DNA of 10,475 nucleotides from the NCBI GenBank assembly GCA_028282485.1, contig JANQHU010000191.1, forward strand, positions 1 to 10,475. The letters run 5' to 3'. Positions within the stretch are counted from its first letter, which is position 1. Each line of letters begins with the position of its first letter. Position numbers and translations under genes: made by a program. The notes under the pieces were generated by a model, which made no database searches, had not been told where the DNA came from, and saw only the letters and a program-made list of their open reading frames with translations. This document shows, in pieces, positions 7,001-10,475 of the stretch. The DNA is from Bacillota bacterium. Lineage in GTDB: Bacteria > Bacillota > UBA4882 > UBA8346.

Positions 7001-7261
7001 TTTGTGATTATCTTAAAAGAGACGTCGGCAGATATCGGCGCAAAAGTGACTGAGAAACTTCGCCTGGCAATTGCCGAAAGTAGCATTGCCACTGAGGAAT
7101 TTGGAGAAATTAAAATAACGGCTAGCTTTGGGTTAACTGAATGTAATGCCACAGTAAAAGAAGCTGAGCAATTAGTGCAAATGGCAGATGCTGGTTTATA
7201 TGAAGCTAAAAAGAGTGGTAGAAATCGAGTTGTGGTGAAAGGGAGTATACTAAATTGGTGA
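4079..7261 (+). CDS. Hybrid histidine kinase / receiver / GAF / diguanylate cyclase
   Basis: This 1060-residue membrane protein links sensing to c-di-GMP synthesis. Domains in order: TM1 (about 23-43); a helical extracytoplasmic sensor (45-190); TM2 (195-222); HAMP (222-275); a coiled coil; HisKA with phospho-acceptor His314 in SHELRTP; HATPase with N box (Asn429, Asn433), DTGIG (460-464) and GGTGLGL (489-495). Then REC (581-700) with acidic pair Asp586-Asp587, phospho-acceptor Asp631, Thr661 and Lys683; GAF (about 725-885); and GGDEF (889-1056) with catalytic GGEEF at 971-975. RGSD at 962-965 lies five residues before GGEEF, which is the c-di-GMP inhibitory I-site. All catalytic motifs look intact. 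The TTG start is supported by AAGGTGG 7 bases upstream. The likely flow is signal, His314, Asp631, then control of the cyclase. The signal is unknown, and no EAL or HD-GYP partner is in the window. Confidence 0.95.
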   Translation: MFKKALNFALDIVTFKKSTVALKIGVILIIMSMVTIIVGFIGLTKIKEVSDIANSVYVDNNLIIDPLSEFMKSVHMIESNAFQAFQRRDNINDHNQEIVMLSKYIQDLKLQYQNLNFTLPEEMATTLEEKFDPYWTVLQSFHHQLTYGKKFDLEKYYQYYQQSIIFYNYTFNIIKELRTSGLNTFIKSKDTYKLSVIAQASFTVFGVLFAIVTGTLVSLSIIRPLSKLKESTENLTENIVESRMNSRKNIEKELVKIKSRDEIGSLAASFKLMAFKIYDLFNELQKYTKELEEKNYNLRKMDKLKDEFLANTSHELRTPINGIIGIVESLIDGAAGPINKSQIYNLSLVVTSARRLAHLINDILDFSKLKNKEIELQLKKVDLKSLISSVVFLSGPLIKNKDLALKNEVDEAEFFVKADENRLQQILFNLIGNGIKFTEKGEVVVSATQQGDFIAISVADTGIGIPAESYDSIFESFEQVDGSTARQYGGTGLGLPITKKLVELHGGEIKVESTVGEGSKFTFTLMLYQEGNAEFLGDQQVTKIGKQKDAGLEERVRYQSDYSEEKVHKDLSTDESGIKGRILIVDDEPINLQVLSNLLSLESYSVVKALSGFEALELFERGEEFDLVMLDVMMPRLSGLEVCRILREKYSLYDIPVLILTAKNQPQDILLGFTYGANDYLTKPFDRSELLARGRTLIALKHAVKEAIHSSQRFEMEKQRRVMVEMLSDVVKSLTSTLKLNEVLRILLEKSKQIIDYDQAAILIRINENQFLLTIFFENDIDKLQYNKSNYNDIIAIQEEDLIAETIKLKNTIIKEAYRFSSDLLAKLFAEESSCLGTPILFDEKIRGLIIFSKKVSSYYDAITSDLAYSLASQAGIGVENAKLFENVKELALTDALTGLKNRRFFMESLAEEFLNYQEAQEPFSVVIADIDHFKKVNDNYGHPTGDEVLKFVADKFCEILRGSDIVCRYGGEEFVIILKETSADIGAKVTEKLRLAIAESSIATEEFGEIKITASFGLTECNATVKEAEQLVQMADAGLYEAKKSGRNRVVVKGSILNW

Positions 7262-7263
7262 CA

Positions 7264-7280
7264 GCAATGCTCCCACTAGG
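7264..7280 (+). repeat. Inverted repeat, left arm (just after the kinase stop)
   Basis: GCAATGCTCCC followed by ACTAGG is the reverse complement of 7387-7403 at 15 of 17 bases, with two mismatches in the middle. It begins two bases after the kinase stop codon, so it would lie in the 3' untranslated part of the kinase mRNA. Confidence 0.75.
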
Positions 7281-7302
7281 CCAATTTATAAAATATGTTA
7301 TT

Positions 7303-7321
7303 TTTTTACATGTTGTAAAAA
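7303..7321. repeat. AT-rich palindrome upstream of the orphan RNA promoter
   Basis: TTTTTACA and TGTAAAAA flank a 3-base centre, a perfect 8-bp inverted repeat ending five bases before the -35 at 7327. It could be an operator for that promoter, or a weak end for the kinase transcript. The position favours an operator, but I recognise no regulator consensus. It does not fit the GlnR/TnrA spacing. Confidence 0.45.
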
Positions 7322-7326
7322 TTCAT

Positions 7327-7356
7327 TTGACTAATTATTGAAATTTACGGTATAAT
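7327..7356 (+). promoter_or_regulatory. Promoter of an orphan small RNA
   Basis: The -35 is TTGACT (7327-7332) and the -10 is a perfect TATAAT (7351-7356), with an 18-base spacer. The start should lie near 7363. The terminator about 100 bases on, with no recognisable gene between, indicates a small RNA or a terminated leader. Confidence 0.7.
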
Positions 7357-7362
7357 AAGAGT

Positions 7363-7466
7363 AGAATGTATGCGGCAAACATACATCCTACCGGGAGCAT
7401 TGCCTCCGCAGGTTTAGACTAGTTTAATTTTAAAATAGATAGGGTTAATATCTCTATCTATTTTTT
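7363..7466 (+). ncRNA. Predicted orphan structured RNA, ~100 nt
   Basis: Three hairpins can be drawn. The first is a perfect 7-bp stem, ATGTATG (7366-7372) and CATACAT (7380-7386), with loop CGGCAAA. The second (7387-7412) has CCT/AGG at its base and CGGGAG/CTCCG above with one bulged G. The third is the terminator. The RNA ends more than 300 bases before the next gene, which has its own promoter, so an independent small RNA is more likely than a leader. Its 7387-7403 segment is complementary to sequence just after the kinase stop codon. I match it to no RNA family. It is not convincingly a c-di-GMP riboswitch despite GGCAAAC and GCCTCCG fragments. Confidence 0.5.
7387..7403 (+). repeat. Inverted repeat, right arm (inside the orphan RNA)
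   Basis: This is the partner of 7264-7280. CCTACC followed by GGGAGCATTGC is complementary at 15 of 17 bases, including an unbroken run of 11. It forms the 5' arm and loop of the RNA's second hairpin. Confidence 0.75.
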
Positions 7467-7468
7467 TT
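7432..7468 (+). terminator. Rho-independent terminator of the orphan RNA
   Basis: An 11-bp stem, AAAATAGATAG (7432-7442) with CTATCTATTTT (7454-7464), encloses an 11-base loop and continues into a tract of eight T (7461-7468). The stem is AT-rich but long and perfectly paired. Confidence 0.75.
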
Positions 7469-7699
7469 ATTATTTAATAAGACAACTACTAATACAATTA
7501 GAAAATTGCAAATTATATTCGCAAAAGTGTGCTTTTCTGAATTAACTACAATACAACTATTTATTATTTATGAAATTTATAGTTTTCTAAAGCCTATTTA
7601 TAATAATTTTAATGTAATTATCTCCGCCGCCTTATTTCTGATTTTTTCCATAAATAATTTATTGGGAAAAAATAATTACATAAAAAACTGCTAAAATTA
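7469..7699. other. Very AT-rich spacer without a supported gene
   Basis: This is among the most AT-rich stretches of the window. A 62-codon frame from a TTG at 7506 to 7694 encodes a low-complexity Ile/Phe/Asn-rich peptide. It has no ribosome binding site and no recognisable domain, so I do not call it a gene. A small hairpin, AAAAG-TGTG-CTTTT (around 7523-7536), is the only other structure seen. Confidence 0.4.
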
Positions 7700-7728
7700 T
7701 TGTTTTTTTAAACAAAAGCAAATATAAT
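7700..7728 (+). promoter_or_regulatory. Promoter of the DUF1573 gene
   Basis: The -35 is TTGTTT (7700-7705) and the -10 is a perfect TATAAT (7723-7728), with a 17-base spacer in an A/T-rich setting. The start site near 7735 gives a leader of about 58 bases before the ATG at 7793. Confidence 0.6.
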
Positions 7729-7792
7729 TAAAATGTAGGAAAAAATTTAAAAAATAATTTTTTGATAAATTCAAACAGAAAAGTTGAATTAT

Positions 7793-8224
7793 ATGAGAAA
7801 ATATTATATATTAACCATCTTCACAATTATTTTAATGTTACTTAACCCCATAGCCGTGGTGGCTAAGGAAACTGGGCCAAGGCTTTATTTATCCTCCGAC
7901 GAATATCATTTTCAGGAGCTATTTCCCCGGCAAGAAAATGTCGTCCTAATTCCCTTAACTAATCAAGGCACTGCTAGTTTAGAAATTAAAGATTTAACCA
8001 CTACTTGCCAATGTATTAAAGTAGCAATGGATGAAAAGATCCGCATCCTTTCCGGGGAGACCTATTGGTTAGAAGTGAGGTTAGTAACTAAAGATGAAAC
8101 TAGTTTCATAAAAGGATATCTTTTACTAGCTACTAATGAGCTTACTACACCACTTCGCCGGATCAAGATTAGTGGCAGAATAAAGAATCAAAAGAAGCCT
8201 CACAGTAAAATAAAGACTTTTTAA
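7793..8224 (+). CDS. Exported DUF1573 family protein
   Basis: The product is 143 residues with a signal peptide (MRKYY, a hydrophobic core, cleavage after AVVA at about residue 24). The mature part has the DUF1573 pattern: YHFQELFPRQENV, PLTNQGTASLEIKDL (54-68), a Cys-Gln-Cys pair at 72-74, a SGE turn, KGYLLLATNE and a closing IKISGRI strand. This is a small Ig-like beta-sandwich with a conserved cysteine motif. The family is of unknown function and often lies near thioredoxin or cytochrome c biogenesis genes. That fits the broken CcdA-like gene directly after it. An in-frame TTG at 7784 is less likely than the ATG, and neither start has a strong ribosome binding site. The basic tail (KNQKKPHSKIKTF) lies beyond the usual domain end and may be an artefact of the deletion that joined it to the pseudogene. 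Confidence 0.8.
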   Translation: MRKYYILTIFTIILMLLNPIAVVAKETGPRLYLSSDEYHFQELFPRQENVVLIPLTNQGTASLEIKDLTTTCQCIKVAMDEKIRILSGETYWLEVRLVTKDETSFIKGYLLLATNELTTPLRRIKISGRIKNQKKPHSKIKTF

Positions 8225-9061
8225 AAAAGGGAGAACTGCTGGTGTTACCAAAGCTTACAAAAAGACTTTTGGCCCCAGCTGCGGCAGCAAGAGCCCGGTC
8301 AGTTAGAAATAAATGCTCTGGAAATTAGTGAATTAGCTAATTATCAAAAGCTTTTAGCTTTAGAAAAGAATTTTGGACAAAAATGGAACAAAACTCCGCC
8401 GTTGGTCATAGTTCAGGGAAAGGTCTGGCAAGGCGAAGTCAAACCAAAACCGCTACAATCCAGGAATCTGAGACTAAGGCAGCTCCTAACTATTTAAGAG
8501 AAGAATGGCAGGCTTTAAGCCTTGGAGGAGTTCTGCTCGGTGGGTTACTTGATGGTCTGAATCCTTGTGTTTTTTTAGTGCTGGCGATGCTTCTTTCCTA
8601 TTTAATTCTGCAAAAGTATCCTCCAGCGCAACTGTGGCGGGTGGGCCTTAGTCTTACAAAATTACCTCCCCGGCCGTTTGATCTTACAATTTAGTAACAC
8701 CTATCAACAAAAGTTTCAAACCATAATCACCAAATGGTTACATAAAAGTTCGGTAATTACTACTTTTATTGGGGGTTTTCTAGTAGCCTTGCTAGAATTT
8801 CCTTGCACTGGTCAAGTCTATCTACCCATCATTTTAATACTCCGGCAACTAAGGAGCGAATGGCCCCTGGCTTTTGGTTACTTGATTTTATAGAACTTAA
8901 TGTTTATTTTACCTTTACTCGTGATTTTTGGCTTGTTAATTAAGGGCATAACTTTAAAGCAGCTTCAAAGTTTTTTTGCCAAGCAGAAAGCAACTACTAA
9001 ACTATTGTTAACCTTTCTGTACCTAGGTTTAGCCCTAGTGATGATCGGCTTAAAAAATTAG
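8225..9061 (+). pseudogene. Decayed thioredoxin-like / CcdA-DsbD-type transmembrane gene
   Basis: Fragments of one protein lie in order in two frames. Directly after the DUF1573 stop, and in its frame, comes a thioredoxin/glutaredoxin-like piece (CWCYQSLQKDFWPQL, then ALEKNFG, then PPLVIVQGKVWQGE) with no start codon, stopping at 8495. The first CcdA-type membrane segment, GLLDGLNPCVFLVLAMLLSYL (about 8535-8610), is in the other frame and stops at 8692. From about 8651 the original frame resumes with LVALLEFPCTGQVYLPIILIL. It meets TAG at 8891 where a tyrosine is expected (FGYLIL-stop-NLMFILPLLV) and ends at 9059. The middle membrane helices after RVGLS are missing. CcdA/DsbD proteins move reducing equivalents across the membrane to extracytoplasmic thiols through NPC and PCT cysteines, both still visible. 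Lost start, two frame changes, a deletion and a nonsense codon together argue for real decay rather than sequencing error. Confidence 0.85.
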
Positions 9062-9124
9062 CAGCTATCAGTTGGAAATGGATTTAGAAATTACATCAAA
9101 AGCAAAAAAGGAGTTGGCGTGAGA

Positions 9125-10475
9125 ATGCAGCAACGGCAAAAAACAGCTTTAAAAGCTATTGGATTGGTAACCGCTATTTTACTATTAGTATTTAGTAATC
9201 TTGCTTTCAGCGAAACTACCCAGGTTATTTATCAAGAAGACTTTACGCAAGGCTTTAGTTTAAAAGCTTTAGGCTTTCAGGCATCAAGGGGTAAGTCTTT
9301 TGGGTGGGTTTTGGATAAAAAGAACCGTTATCTCCGCAGTCACCGCCTCCGAAAACGAAAAATCTTACCTAGCAAAATGGCTATCTATACTCCAAAGTTT
9401 CAAGTAAGCCGGGAAAACGGAGTAGTCAATCTCCAGTGGCAGGTAAAATACTGCTCCCTTCGTCCTGGCAAAGCTGGGCCTAAAAACAAGCAACTGTTAG
9501 TAGCGCTTACCGCTCAGAGAAAGAAGCCTCTCTATAGTTTAACCTACCGACCCTTAGGCAAATATACTAAAAGACGTTTTCCGAACCTTCGTTTAACCAA
9601 AGGGCCCCGGCAGAGAATACTCCAACAAACGAATACACGGCAGCAAGTTTCGCCGCAAAAATGGCTGAAGTTTCAAATGAAGCTGTATCCAGCTAAAGCT
9701 GAAGGGTCCCAGGGTTTGATTAAAGTCTACCTGGATTCTGGCCGCGGTTATCAGGAATACCTCAGCGTGGCTGACCAAAGCTACCATGATTTTAGCCACC
9801 TTTATTTTGCCTATCACCCCGGTATCAGGAGCCGATCTTTTCAAATCGCTATTGACGATCTCTTAATTACCCAGGAAAACGGGGTTGCTGTGGATACAAC
9901 CCCGCCGGAATTAAAGATTGTTACCCCGGTAAATGGGGCCGAGCTAACCGAAACCCGCCCGGAAATTAAGGTTACTTTTCAGGATAACTTAGCTGGAATT
10001 GCTTTAGCCAGTCTCCAATTAACCCTAGACGGCCAAATAATCAAGGATAACTTAATCGTTAGTTCTGGTGAAATCAGCTACACTCCGGCAACCGACCTAA
10101 CCGTGGGCAGCCATCAACTTACTTTCACCGGCCGGGATTTAGCCGGTAACCAGGCCCCGGTGGTCAGCTCCCAATTTAGGATCAGTGAGCCCTTACCTTC
10201 TTTGCCCCCGGATCCGGTAAACGTAGCCCCGCCCTTAGCACAGACCAAAGTAACTAACTTGGCCACGGCTACCCAGTTTCTTTATACTGGTAGTAATCCG
10301 GTTCAAACCGGCGTGGCTTCGGAAACCATCACAGCCCAAAGAGTGGCGGTTTTACGAGGAAAAGTTACTAGCAGAGAGGGAGACCCTTTAGCTGGGGTAA
10401 CTATCAGCGTTTTAAATCACCCAGAATACGGCCAAACTCTTACTCGAGCCGATGGCCAGTTTGACCTGGCAGTAA
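9125..10475 (+). CDS. Large secreted protein with Ig-like and carboxypeptidase-regulatory-like domains, RHS-type N-terminus (3' partial)
   Basis: The frame is open from ATG 9125 to the window edge (450 residues seen). An AAGGAG site at 9108-9113 supports the start, and GTG 9119 in the same frame is an alternative. The order is: signal peptide (1-29, ending NLAFS); a long Arg/Lys-rich beta-rich region (about 35-255) resembling a jelly-roll/LamG-like module, ending in a RSRSFQIAIDDLLI strand; an Ig-like domain (258-353, PPELKIVTPVNGA to GRDLAGNQAP); a Pro-rich linker; then a carboxypeptidase-regulatory-like domain (407 on, VLRGKVTSREGDPLAGVTI, LNHPEYGQTLTRADGQFDLAV). In proteins I recognise, this last block leads into YD/RHS repeats of very large surface or polymorphic-toxin proteins. 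That continuation lies outside the window and is inferred. Its GC content is clearly above that of the AT-rich 7.3-7.8 kb region. No terminator separates it from the pseudogene. Confidence 0.8.
   Translation, partial: MQQRQKTALKAIGLVTAILLLVFSNLAFSETTQVIYQEDFTQGFSLKALGFQASRGKSFGWVLDKKNRYLRSHRLRKRKILPSKMAIYTPKFQVSRENGVVNLQWQVKYCSLRPGKAGPKNKQLLVALTAQRKKPLYSLTYRPLGKYTKRRFPNLRLTKGPRQRILQQTNTRQQVSPQKWLKFQMKLYPAKAEGSQGLIKVYLDSGRGYQEYLSVADQSYHDFSHLYFAYHPGIRSRSFQIAIDDLLITQENGVAVDTTPPELKIVTPVNGAELTETRPEIKVTFQDNLAGIALASLQLTLDGQIIKDNLIVSSGEISYTPATDLTVGSHQLTFTGRDLAGNQAPVVSSQFRISEPLPSLPPDPVNVAPPLAQTKVTNLATATQFLYTGSNPVQTGVASETITAQRVAVLRGKVTSREGDPLAGVTISVLNHPEYGQTLTRADGQFDLAV

Noticed and set aside
7335..7400. 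21-codon minus-strand ORF with hydrophobic core (FAAYILLLLYRK), possible second type I toxin
   Set aside because: A GGAGG is present but only two bases from the ATG. I found no credible minus-strand promoter or T-tailed terminator, so the par-like layout is not reproduced.
7366..7422. 18-codon ORF inside the orphan RNA (starts MYAANIHPTG)
   Set aside because: The ATG lies within about five bases of the predicted RNA start with no ribosome binding site, and the bases are better explained by the hairpins.
7363..7430. c-di-GMP-I (GEMM) riboswitch
   Set aside because: GGCAAAC and GCCTCCG fragments are present, and the neighbouring gene is a cyclase. However, the GNRA-capped stem and the second stem with its receptor are missing, and no gene follows at riboswitch distance.
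7506..7694. 62-codon plus-strand ORF from a TTG
   Set aside because: There is no ribosome binding site, the Ile/Phe/Asn-rich composition is what very AT-rich DNA yields, and it matches no known domain.
8383..8893. Two separate small membrane-protein genes, or a programmed frameshift
   Set aside because: The pieces are consecutive parts of one CcdA-like family with missing helices, no ribosome binding sites and an extra nonsense codon. Decay explains all of this, while a programmed frameshift explains only one defect.

Overview
The window looks like an AT-rich chromosomal segment of an anaerobic Bacillota-type (Firmicutes) bacterium. The pointers are strong AGGAGG-type ribosome binding sites, TTG/GTG starts, sigma-A-like promoters, a lipoprotein, and CcdA/DUF1573-type and RHS genes. 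I cannot place it to genus.

Layout. (1) 1-615 is the 3' part of a HAD-fold, trehalose-phosphatase-like gene. It is followed by a small lipoprotein gene of unknown function (675-1139). (2) 1171-1479 holds a compact locus not explained by ordinary genes. It has two convergent promoters, one shared bidirectional terminator, a 38-codon minus-strand ORF for a short hydrophobic peptide, and a 20-nt direct repeat. One repeat copy covers the peptide's start codon and the other lies in a predicted ~62-nt opposite-strand RNA. This is the architecture of the Fst/par type I toxin-antitoxin locus of enterococcal plasmid pAD1, but the peptide shows no obvious Fst similarity. (3) 1645-3918, minus strand, carries folE2 (GTP cyclohydrolase IB) and, upstream of it, a trehalose/maltose-type ABC solute-binding protein with no permease in view. 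A terminator separates them. (4) 4079-7261 is a 1060-residue hybrid histidine kinase fused to REC, GAF and GGDEF domains, a complete signal-to-c-di-GMP protein. (5) 7262-7792 is very AT-rich. It contains a promoter-hairpins-terminator unit that looks like an orphan ~100-nt RNA, part of which can pair with sequence just after the kinase stop codon. (6) 7793-8224 encodes an intact exported DUF1573 protein. Directly after it, 8225-9061 is a decayed thioredoxin-CcdA/DsbD-like membrane gene with lost start, frameshifts, an internal deletion and an in-frame stop. (7) From 9125 to the window edge runs the N-terminus of a large secreted protein with an Ig-like and a carboxypeptidase-regulatory-like domain, of the type that precedes RHS/YD repeats.

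Functional links are modest. The trehalose-phosphatase-like gene and the ThuE/MalE-like binding protein both suggest trehalose or maltodextrin metabolism. DUF1573 and the broken CcdA-like gene were probably once an operon for extracytoplasmic thiol chemistry. The most interesting element is the putative type I toxin-antitoxin locus, followed by the orphan RNA next to the diguanylate cyclase gene.
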